64,000 nt of DNA from contig OX335652.1 in the NCBI GenBank assembly GCA_946894095.1, positions 1,325,001 through 1,389,000 of the forward strand. The letters are read 5' to 3'. Shown one piece after another: positions 10,601 through 22,600 of the stretch (its first letter is position 1; each line of letters begins with the position of its first letter). The DNA is from Incurvaria masculella (lineage: Eukaryota > Arthropoda > Insecta > Lepidoptera > Incurvariidae). Made by a program: the position numbers and the translations under genes. The notes beneath the pieces were generated by a model, which was given only the letters and a program-made list of their open reading frames with translations, had not been told where the DNA came from and did not search any database.

Positions 10601-13600
10601 TCGACTGTGACATAGGACGTGGAGCCGGATTCCCTTACAATTATATGGTCACTTTGGCCATACAGCGGCGACGCGATATCGACCGCATGCCACTTCTTCT
10701 ATCTTCAATATAACCTGAACCATCAATTTGAACATGTGCAGAAGACGTGCCAGAGAGTCTGAAGTCGATGGTTCTGAAGTTACTGCTGGTGCTAGCGACC
10801 GGCGCCGACGACCTCGACACGAACCTACTCCTGGAATACCTCATGCTCCACTCACTCTTCGAACCCCTCGTTCAGCTGCTGTGCACCTCCACCGAGAGGC
10901 AGCACCACGGTGAGCAACATACAAACCGATTATGTTTGACGTTAGTAGAACCATAATGACAATTTCAGAGTGTTGCATTATCCGAAAAAAGAGGCCATTT
11001 TGAATTTCATATTGATTCACTTCATCCATACGACCATAAACGAGCTTCCTTTGAAAACAACGCGTAAGAATCATTCGTCTATGTTAACATCATCATATGT
11101 TCTTTATAAAAACAAAAAAACTTTAGGATCTGTTGAACAGTTGAAGTAGAAATTATTTATTGGCTTTCAGGTTATGATGTTGTTCTACTGCTGACTTTCC
11201 TGGTGAATTATAAGAAGCAAGAGTCAGTGAACCCTTACATTGTGAAACTCTCCATATTAGACGACGAACTTGCATTAAATGGGTGAGTTGTAAGTTTTGT
11301 ACCCCCAGCCATTTGTAGTTATGTTTTTAGTTCAAAGGATACCTCGTTTGCACGTAAGCTCGGTCACTAAATAAAAAGAGTTGATATTCTAATAGTCGTT
11401 GAGGGGTCGACGTTCATATCTCATGTCTTTCTCTTTCCGAGTTCGACTAATGCATTTCGTTACGAATGCGAGCTGCTCCATGGTTCGGAATCCATGTAAA
11501 ACTGTAGGTCCCCTTCCCCTACTAGGTGGTAGGGTTTATGCCCGCCCGGGTTGGTACCATCGCATTGGATGAAAAGATGGTCGAAGCGGCAATGAAAAAT
11601 TGTCCGTGTTTTCCATCCAGTTTAATGTAGCCGTGCTCATAAAGGGAAGGTCCTGGCATGGCACCAAATTCCTTCGGGAATGAGGTGTATTGGGCTAATA
11701 TCATAACGGTAGTTGTGTGGTATTAGCCATCCATGTCAGGTCGCATAAAAAAAAAATGTGTCATACCACTTGTTACCCACTCAAAAACATGCTTCCATTA
11801 TTCTACCTGATGCTATCCATTTGAGTGCTTCTAAGTAACCAACCTCGCTTCTGACCAGTGCCCGTGCCCTTCTAGAGGGTGACTGACAAGTGTGTGAAAT
11901 TGTGTTATCCTAATCTCATTTGAGAATAAAATAACTTGTTACTGTGTTTAGAAACCCCTCGCTGCATACTGGAGTGTTAGTTTCCTTGGACACAGTATGT
12001 TAAGATGGTTTGGAAATTAATATAGGATCATTGAATGGGTGACAAAAGAATATCTTGTCAAATTTACAGAGCAAGTGTTTGTGGAATTTTCGTGCCCAGG
12101 TAGCTTGAAGAACGTTCTACGACCAGATTGATAAAGTACTTCATAATGGTCAGGTATGTAGCACCCATAATCGAAGAAACATGTATCTACAGGCATACAA
12201 TGCAAAACATGAATGCTGTAATCGTTCTGTATGGGACTGTATCAATCTGCCTACCCCTCCGTGCAAGCGGTGTGACGGTATGAACGTATGTATGTACATA
12301 GGTATGGGCAGGTGATCACGGCGGCGCTAGGCGAGTACGTGTCGGCGGGGCTGGAGGGCAACGCGGGGGTGGGGGGTGGCGGAGGCGGAGGCGGGGGGTG
12401 GCTCTCCTCCCTCACGGGGATGCTCGGCGGCATCTTCCTGAGCAGTGACGATGGCCAGCCGCTGTACCGCGGCCAGCGGACCAGGTGCGTGTATTCTCTC
12501 TGGCTAAAAGTGGATTTAGGAAGGTGTTAAACTCGATTTACAATGGATTCACCTTCCAGATTCACCACGCGGATCCGGGCTTCAATCGAGGTGAAGACTA
12601 AAATAAGTCACCACTTGACTATGTCGCTGCGTAGCATTTCCGTTTCAGCTTACAGCAAACCTCATCAGTTAGTCTGTGAATTCAGGAGAATTTTACAAAT
12701 AATATTGTTACTCTGCCTAGCTAACAGAAACTTACACCTCAAACCACATTTAAATTTATCCAGTAGATCCTGATTTAAAAGGTTTTTCAAATAAAAAATG
12801 CCAAATATTATAAAGAGCATGACCAAACTATGTGCAAGCACAAAATCTAAAGAAGAAGCATTATTTTAAGTTTTTTATCTCACAAGTCCTTTCAGTTACC
12901 AAATGGATCACAGAACATTGAACTAAAACAAGTTCAGTATAGGTATATAGTACCATGGACACTGTCAAGATAAACCACATGGCCAAGCACCACACCAAAC
13001 CACTCACACTCAACAAATCTAATTACAGTCTGAAGATTGATCTCAGATGGACCTTCTAAAAAAAAATACCGACGAAGCGGATGTAGTAAACCTCTCTCAT
13101 AGCGTTGTGGGTAACAGCGGCGGCGAGGAGGTGATGCTGCTGGCGCTGTACGAGGCGGCGCACCTCAACCGTAACTTCATGACGACGCTCGCGCACTCCA
13201 CGGCCGCCTCCTCTGCGCCGCCGTCGCCCCCCGCCACCCTGCCCACGCATCAGGTGTATACATACGTAGTGGATACAGCAACCCTCTCATATTTCATTTC
13301 ATTTTTAACCGACTTCAAAAAAGGAGGAGGTTATCAATTCGTCTGTATGTTTTTTTTTTGTTTTTTTTGTTTTTTTTTTATGTTTGTTACCTCATAACTT
13401 TTACCTAGAAGAACCGATTTTGATGATTTTTTTGTAAATGATAGCTAGTGCTTCCCAAGTGGTCCCATTTTAATTTGGTTCTGACAATGATATCCATGAG
13501 AAAATCATAAAAGTCTTAAATTTGTATTAAGATGTGCGCGACAAATGGACGAATAACTCAATATAACGCCAACCGATTTCGGTGATTCTTTTTTTATTGG

Positions 13601-16600
13601 AAAGGACGTGTACAAATTAGTAAGTGTACTTCAGATTCACTAAAAATAAACAAATTAAAAAAAAAATTAACAAAAAAAATAACCGACTTCAAGGAAAAAG
13701 CACTAAAAAGTAAAAAATAATTTTCATTTTTGTAGTTACGATTTCTGTTATTTTTTGAGTCGGTGTCATCCAAGGTTAGGTTAGGTTAGGTCAGTTCTCT
13801 TGATTGGCGCAGCGCGTGCGCGGCTGACGCCGACTCAAAAAATAACAGAAATCGTAACTACAAAAATTAAAATTATTTTTTACTTTTTAGTGCTTTTTCC
13901 TTGAAGTCGGTTATTTTTTTTGTTAAATTTTTTTTTAATAATTTTATTTATTTAAACTTTTTTGGTAGTCAAACTACACTAAGTTACATCAAAAACGGAA
14001 TGATCTCGTGATGCATGATGATCGCATGATAGCTTCGTGGGAAACTGCAGCGGCGAATAGATGAAATATAATCCATTTGATGATCTTGACGATTCACATT
14101 ACAAGCCATGTCTTCAGTGTGCTTTTTTTATGTTACTGGACATGGATGGCTTATAGTACACCTACTGTCATGATATCAGCCCAATACGCCTCAAGGGAAC
14201 TAGATGCCATGCCAGGATATTCTTTATATTAGCGACATAGAATGGTATACATGGTTGTTGTTGTTGGGGGTGCACTCGGTCTCTCGTCTTTCGCACAAGC
14301 ACCAAGAGTGGAAAAATTGTTTCGCAGCAGACCGCTGCTTCTATTAGGATACTCTCATACTTGACTAAATAATACACTTCATAAAATTCATATCTCAACA
14401 AGTAATGATGAAAAAAAAAGTAAAAGTATACATTTGTACATATACACTCTCGGAATGTTACATTGCTGAACTTACGGCAGTGACTGTTGTTCTGTGCGTA
14501 TATGCTAAACGTTATCACCTTTCGTTTCGTTTATCTCATTGTTTTTTCTTGATACTTAGTTATTATTTTCTTTTCAGAGTCCACCAAATGCTGCCCAAAT
14601 ACAATCGCTAGACACAGACCAGCCAACAAACCTTCTAGTTACGTTCTTCCAATACTGGTAAACATACTTTTCTCTACGAGCCATGTTTCCATCATAAAAA
14701 TGTCTACTTGACTTCTATAACTGTTAACCCGTGTCTGCCGTGTTGAGTTGTTGATTTGTTTGATCTGGCTTCATCACACTCAGCTGTATCGTCGAGGAGC
14801 TAACTCATAACTCCATCATGCACTGCCAGAACCTCAGTGTATGACCGATGTGTGTTGTGAAAGCTCCATAGCGATGGCAGAGCTTTGCAGCAAGACAAGC
14901 GCCAACAAGATGAGGTTCTGCTTCATTACGTTCAACTGCAGCGCCAAGGAGCAGTTCGCTAATTATGATGCGCTGCCAGAACCTCAGTGTGACAGATGTG
15001 TGTTGTGACAGCTCCATAGCGATGGCTGAGCTACTTAGTGAGCCGAGCGCCAACAAGGTGCGACTCTGCTCCATTACACACACCTGCATTGCCGAGGAGC
15101 AGTTCGCTAACTCCATCATGCACTGCCAGAACCTCAGTGTGTGACCGATGTGTGTTGTGACAGCTCCATAGCGATGGCTGAGCTACTTAGTGAGCCGAGC
15201 GCCAACAAGGTGCGACTCTGCTCCATTACACTCACCTGCATTGCCGAGGAGCAGTTCGCTAACTCCATCATGCACTGCCAGAACCTCAGTGTGTGACCGA
15301 TGTGTGTTGTAACAGCTCCATAGCGATGGCAGAGCTTCGCAGTGAGGCGAGCGCCAACAAGGTGCGGCTCTGCTTCATCACACTCACCTGCATCGCCGAG
15401 GAGCAGTTCGCTAACTCCATCATGCACGACCAAAACCTCACATTCAAGGTATTTTTTATGTCAATGTTAGGACAGGCAAAAGCGTCCACAAATTCACAAA
15501 AAAATGTGCCAATACTTTCTAAAGTATTCGGTAGGTTCCTCCATTCTTGATGGCAACAGTCCCTTATTCTTTTAAAAGGTATCAGTCAAACAGAAATAAA
15601 AAATAGAATGTATATCCAAAGTAACATTTACTAATATATTTATAATATTCAACTGGTCCTCTGAACTTCTCAACTTCTTTCTAAATGCATTCAAATTCAC
15701 TCTCTGATTTAGAAAAACCCAATATCAAAAAGGTTAAGGGAAAGTAAGTAGTTCATAAGCACAGTTAAACATTTGCTATGTAGATGCCAAATTTTGCTTG
15801 AGAAATGAGAAAATTCCTACCGCCATGATATAGTCCCTCAAATTATCAGACAGGCTATTAACCAATCTGTTCCACGGACTACCATGGGATACCAATACCA
15901 ATAGTGGCTTTCCACTTTGTTGAATCTGGAGCCAATAAGTTTTCTCCATATTATATGAGAAGCACCACGAGATGCCTTCAGAAATTTGAACCGCAGCGTG
16001 CAGACAAACTTACAGTTCCATGTTGGTTGGTATGTTTGGTCATAGGTATTGGAGTATAAGTCTAAGCCCAGAAGTTTAGATTTGTGGTCGGCGTTCTGTT
16101 CCATTCCAGCTTCTGCATGTTTTGGTTGAGAGGTCCCTGGACCTCAAATGCATACTGTTAGTATGCATTTGGCTCACAGTTGGTGCCATTTTCTTAGATC
16201 TCGGTGGAGCAAATAATATTTTTAGAGATTGTGCAAAATTTATAATTAGCTGGATAATTGTCATCTCACAGTTTACATGACTTTCTAAACTATGTCAACT
16301 AGGTAATTCTTAGGTTAGACCATCTAACCAAAAAAACCGGTCAAGTGCGAGTCGGACTCGCACACGAAGGGTTCCGTACCATCGTACAAGATTTAACACA
16401 AAAAATCAGGTTTTTTGTATGGGACCCCCCTTTAATTTTTATAATTTTTTTATTTTACCTATTTGTTGTTATAGTGGCAAAATAAATATACACTCTGTGA
16501 AAAATTCAGCTGCCTACCTATTACGGTTCATGAGATACAGCCCTGTGACAGACGGACGGACGGACGGACAGCGGAGGCTTAGTAATAGGGTTCCGTTTTC

Positions 16601-19600
16601 ACCCTTTGGGTACGGAACCCTAAAAATGCCTTAGGAAAGACCTTTTCGGTAAGTATTCAATTAATTTTAGCTATGATTTGGGAAGTGTTAGTTAGCAATC
16701 ATACTTGAAATTGATTTAAGGTTGGCTGGTAATGGTTTGCAGGTGCAACTACATCGGTTACCGATGAGACATCGCAAGCTTGCGCTAGAAGAACCACCAT
16801 TGCAACCGCTGGCCGCTACACTCATTGGTTAGTTGAATCAGTTACATTCCACCAAATCACGAAAAAGGTCTATAATATTTACTGTCTGCAAGAGCCAAGG
16901 GGACATCTGTTCTGATGTTCTGAATACAGAAATTGTATTCTCAGGACTTCAGTTCTCAGGAGGTATTCTGGGACCCTCAGCCAGTGATATGTAAAGGGTA
17001 AGGATATGCCCTTTCATACAATTATGTAGCCTGTTGCAGTATTCCGATATACCGTCTTTCTTTGCGTTTTTTATGTAATTCTTGCACAGTTTTACCACGC
17101 AATTAGATTTGTTTGGGGCGCATTTTAGCCAGAGGAGGCGCACAGGAGTATGACGACACTGAGTAGCTGTCTGGCGACAAAGTGGCGTTCCCGCGACGTA
17201 TAGAACAACACTTCTGTTGCACCATTTATGTTGTATGGAAGGGCCTGTCCTTACGTAGTAATATTTATATCAATGGCCTCAGCATGTTCACGGCTGCCTG
17301 GTTTTGAAATAATGGCCCTAACTTTCCTCTGTAACTATATAAATCGAAGCTTATAAGCACTCGTCTCAAACACTGCGTGCAATGTTGTGCAGATCTGCTG
17401 ATGGAGTTCATAATGTGTCACCTGCTCAAGAAGTTCCCCGGTGAGCTGTACGAGCTGTGCCTTGGAGTACTGCTGCGGCTACTGGCGTACCAGAAGCGCT
17501 GGCGCGTGCGGCTCGAGCGCGACTGGCGCCAGCTGTGGGCGGCGCTCATCGCCCTGCTTAAGTTCATATCGTCCAACGACGCCGTGCTGCTCCGGAGACA
17601 CAACATCTTCACGCTGGCACTGCAGGTGAGTGTCCACATGCAATAGTTCTGTGTCCTTTACAAGCTGGACCTGCGCGTGCTGCTGCGGCTGCTGGCGTCC
17701 CAGAAGCGCAACTGGCGCCAGCTGTGGGCGACGCTCATCGCCCTGCTCAGTGCATTTCATCTACGTGGAACTTGTCATTAGAAGGCAATCCTCTGAGACG
17801 CCAACACTTACCGTGAACGATCCCTGCTAGCGTGTACATTTTTAACAGCTTTAGATATAAGTTATTTGGTCTTCCATGTTTGTCTAGTGGGATTGGACGG
17901 GTTGAATGTCAAAGTGACATTTATCTAGCACTTGCTCCTCATATCATCCTGCAACGAAAAATAGCAGCAGAGTAGAATCACGCTGCCCGAACTAACCTAA
18001 GGAGTTTCATCATTACAGGTGGTGAACATTTTCAACCTGTTCATAACTTTCGGAGACACGTTCCTGCCGACGCCGGCCTCCTACGACCAGCTCTACTATG
18101 AGCTCATACGCATGCACCAAGTGTTCGACAATCTCTACTACATGGGTCAGTAATTTTTTTTCCCTGAAATATGGTTGACAGGATGTCGGAGGTGACCAGC
18201 CTGATAGTTACAATCTTATTGTGCTCACTGCGGGTTTTGTGTGTTCCATTTCAAACCAGAAACTCGCCGAAATCTGGTGAATACCAGATTTATTCTGTCT
18301 CATGGTGCATGGTTTTTTTTATGTATCTGAACCCAGATGGTGCTGATAACACACCTACTGTCATGATATTAGCCCAAAACATACTAGGTGTCATGCCAGG
18401 ACCTTCCTCTAATTTGTGAAGGCTACTTTATACTGAATGAAAAATCTTTCATTCCATGCGATGCGATTAACGAACTGTGAGTATAGAAGGGGATCTACAG
18501 TTATACGTGGAATCTTAACTATGAACGACTAATCCATAAGTTGTACCTTACCAAGAGCACTGGCCGGTGACGTATGTAATGTGTCGCCGCGACAGCGCTG
18601 CGCTACTCGGCGGGTGACGGGGAGACGCGTGCGGACGCGCTGCGGCTGGCGGACAGTTTGGTCAACGTGCGCGCCATCATCCAGCACTTCTCGCCAAAGA
18701 TCGAGGCGTGGCTCGCGGCGCAGCACCTCTCAACGCCCACCGAGGAGCAGGTAATATGCTGTTGGCGTCAGTAACCACCGACATGTTATTTTTGAAACCC
18801 ATGTCAAACTGGAATGGCCATTTTTACCACTGATAGTTCACTTATAATTTATAAGATACACCAAATGTGTCCATCCAACAGCTGATCTCGTAATACAGCT
18901 CCAAAACCATCGATCTACGTGTATCTTTTTATATTATATAATTTAAATTTCCAAAACCATGGAAATTTTAATTCTCAATATTCGAAAAATACAAAAATTA
19001 AGAGATATACTTTGATGATACTCATCTTGATATTGTCGTGACTGGATTTATGATTGTAACATTTTGGCTCTTTCATAGTAAACGGCTATTTAAGATTATG
19101 GCTCTATTATTTTATTTTATTTATTTATTTATATATTATTCTATGCATACATAATACTTTACAGCAAATACCAATTCGTACAATGTAGTTACAAAAAACA
19201 AAGAAAGTAAAGAAAATGAACAAAATTATTACCTATTCCCTTCCAAAAATCTCATGCAGGCTCGCTCAAACATTCCTCCCTCGATCACTAGAACATCGCA
19301 TTCAGGTGTTGACCAGAGCATTGCGTTTAAAAGTCTTCGGACGAGGCAGATAGGTGAGCAGTAGTGCGAGCGAGTGCGCGTCATAGGTTCGGCAAACAGA
19401 CGCGGTCGCCGCAGTCTATTTAAATTACAAGGCACATTTAAAGCTGTTATCAGTTCTAGAAGCGCTGGAGAGTCTACGTTTCCCATCAGAACTTTCTTAG
19501 CAAACAGCATTAGTGCTCGGGACCTCCGAAGTTCAAGAGTGTTGAACCCCAACATTCCGAGCAAAAATACCTTATGTGACACTGCGCCATATTTTATTGC

Positions 19601-22600
19601 ATGCACAACATTTAAAAATAAAGTCATAAACCATTGAGTTGTGTCGTATGGCTCTTCAGATAACACTTGCTGTATGTATGTATATAACACCTCAGGCAAT
19701 TCTTAAATTGGTCCCCATCCTATATGACCCACATGTAGGCCCATTACAAGTCATGCTTCGATTGTCCATCACCCTAAATTCCCCGTCCATGTATAGGTAC
19801 ATTTGTAAAAAAATATGAAAAATTGTTAGTTAGTTGGGCAATTGTTATCTGCGCTAAACCTACTACTAAAGAGAGGACATTGTATGTAACAGGCGTGACT
19901 TTGTGTGCTATCCCAGCTCGGCACAGAAGTCCAGCAGGATTTTAAAATTCCCGCAGGCCTCTGGGAGGGAACCCGGTGCTCCCAGGGTCCGTGCCCGTTG
20001 ATCGGCCACACTCCTACACTCCAACATTACATGGGCGGCTGTATATGTTGCCTCCATGCAGCCACGGCATAGAGGGCTATCTGTTATCCCCAGTTTATGG
20101 AGTTGCTTAGTTAGTTAGTTAGTTAGTTAGTTGGGCAAAATGTTTTCCGCGCTAAGCCTACTTCACAGAGAGGCCATTGTGCGTAACAAAGGTGACTATG
20201 TAAGCCATCCCAGCTCGTCCCAGAAGTCCAGCATACCCTTTACATTACCACAGGCCTCTGCAAGGGATCCCGGTGCTCCTAGGGTCTGCGCCCGATGGTC
20301 GGCCACACTCTTGCACTCCAACAGTACATGGGCGGTTGTTTCCGTTGTCTCCATGCAGCCACGACATAGAGGGCTGTCCGTCACCCCCAGGTTATGGAGG
20401 TGCTTGTTGAGTGAACAATGTCCTGTCATTGTTCCCACCATTGTGCGTAGATCATTTCTTTTCAGATGCAACAGCTTGTGCGTGAGGCGCTTATTGAGGG
20501 ATGGGATGACCTCTCTGGCCTGCCTGCAATCTACCAGGTGTTTCCATCCGGTAATGTGAAGCATCTGGGTATATCTTGTAGCCAGTTTTTGAGTTGACTA
20601 AATGGTATAGGTACTATCGGTTCTGGACCCATTAGTACTGTACTGGATCCTCGTTTGGCCAGTTCATCTGCAGCGTCATTACCCACAGAGCCACTGTGTC
20701 CTCTTATCCACTGCAAAGTTACGTGATTGTTTCTCGCTACTTCTTCTAGGGCGCAATGACATTCTAGAATCAAGCCCGAGTTAACTTTGTTATTTTTCAG
20801 TGCGTTTAATACAGATGCGCTATCTGAGATAATTCTTATCTTATAGTCGTGCATCTTCCTGGTTTTGATTGCCTCTGCGGCTCGAATTATTCCCACACAT
20901 TCTGCCTGGAATATGGTGTTAAAGGCGCCTAGGGTTGTTGAGATGTTGATGTTCGCATCTCGGGAGAAGACACCTGCTCCAGTTCCCGAAATTGTTTTTG
21001 ATCCATCTGTGTAGATTCGGATTTCTCTCACCCCTGATTGGTCTGCGAGTTCTTCCTTCAGTTGGATGTGATAGTTTCTTTTAAAGATATGGTTGGTAGA
21101 AATCTTGTCACAGATTGCCGAGAGCATGGGTACATGGTTCATGAATTCTGTCATAATCCGTGCGTGAGGGACTCCATGATTTTGTTTCCAGGTTCCTGCG
21201 GCTCTCAGCCGGAGAGCTGCTGTAGCGGCTTCCTGCTGAACATGCAGGTGTAGAGGTCTTAGATCAAGTATTACCTCTAGTGCCTGTGTAGGAGTTGTTC
21301 TCATGCAGCCTGTCGTTGCAACGCACGCAAGGCGTTGCAGACTTTGGAGTTTTGCTTTTACGGTGCTCAGTTCCGTCCTAGGCCACCATACTACTGCGCC
21401 GTAGGTTATGGTTGGTCGAATTACAGCAGTGTATAGCCAGAGTGTTATGGAGGGTTTTAAGCCCCATTTTTTCCCGAGCATTCTCTTGCACTGCCAGAAG
21501 GAGATGCACGCCTTCTTTGTTTTGTCTTCGAGATGTTTATTCCAGTTCATCTTGCTATCAAGGATTACACCCAGATATTTGACTTCTGTTGATAGGGATA
21601 ATTCTATGCCAAAAAGTTTTGGCAGTTTCATGTCTTCTAACTTCCTCTTGTTCGTGAAGAGAATAAGTCCTGTTTTGTTTGGATTTACTGAGAGTGCATT
21701 CCCTTCACACCAGTTCTCTACGATTCTTAGAGCCGATCTCATTACGTTGAAAAGTACTTTTTCCGATTTGCCACTAATCAGAATCGTGATATCGTCTGCA
21801 TAGCCAACAGTCTTATGTCCCTTTTCGTTTAGGCTCGTGATAAGGCTGTCCACCACGATATTCCAGAGCAGGGGTGAAAGAACACCTCCCTGTGGACAGC
21901 CTTTCGCCACTACTCCCCTCGTGGTACTATTTATTGTGAACTGTATGGCTCTTAACATAAGGAGATTTCTTATCCACCCCGAAATGGTCGGTGCAGCTCC
22001 AAATCTGTTAAGCGCCTGGCTTATGCTGTTAAAATTTGTTTTGTCGAAAGCCCCTTCAATATCTATGAAGACCCCTAGGGTGGAGCTTTTGTTTGAAAGT
22101 GCCAGTTCTACTTTGGTCACTACCTCGTGTAGAGCTGACTCAGTTGATCTTCCTGTTCTATATGCATGTTGGCTGGGATGAAGTGGTATGTCATTTAGAG
22201 CACCGTCCCTGAGATGTCTGTCTATCAGTCTTTCCAATGCCTTCAGCATGAAGGAGGTAAGGCTGATGGGTCTGTATGACTTTGCCTGTGTGTAGTCACT
22301 CTTTCCAGGTTTAGGTAAAAATACCACTTTCACTTCTCTCCACAGGCAAGGTATATAATTATGGGCCAAGCAGGCTCTGAAGATTTCCACAAGTTGGTCC
22401 GTAATTGTTGGTAGGCCCCATTGCAGTAGTGCAGGGCAGATGCCATCCAGGCCTGGTGATTTGAACGGTTGGAAGCTGTTGATTGCCCAAATAGCTTTCT
22501 CTTTTGTGACTACTTCGTTGGCTATTTGCCAGTCCGCAGTCTTTGTCTGTTTAAAGGTCTCCCCTGCCCATGTTTTGTCATCTGTTATCTTGCAGCCTGG

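Noticed and set aside
12296..12310. Alternative exon 6 acceptor at GGGCAG|GTGATC
   Set aside because: It would bring a stop (GG + G, TGA) into frame; only ACATAG|GTATGG fits.
13776..13796. TTAGG run as an interstitial telomere or telomere healing site
   Set aside because: Only three units, placed in the loop of a dispersed hairpin element.
15012..15315. Exon 9 copies as functional mutually exclusive exons
   Set aside because: The donor is lost and each frame ends in TGA. They may be spliced by mistake but cannot replace exon 9.
14805..15489. Three minus-strand frames of about 67-104 codons with repeated blocks
   Set aside because: They are antisense readings of the ARMH3 exon 9 tandem array.
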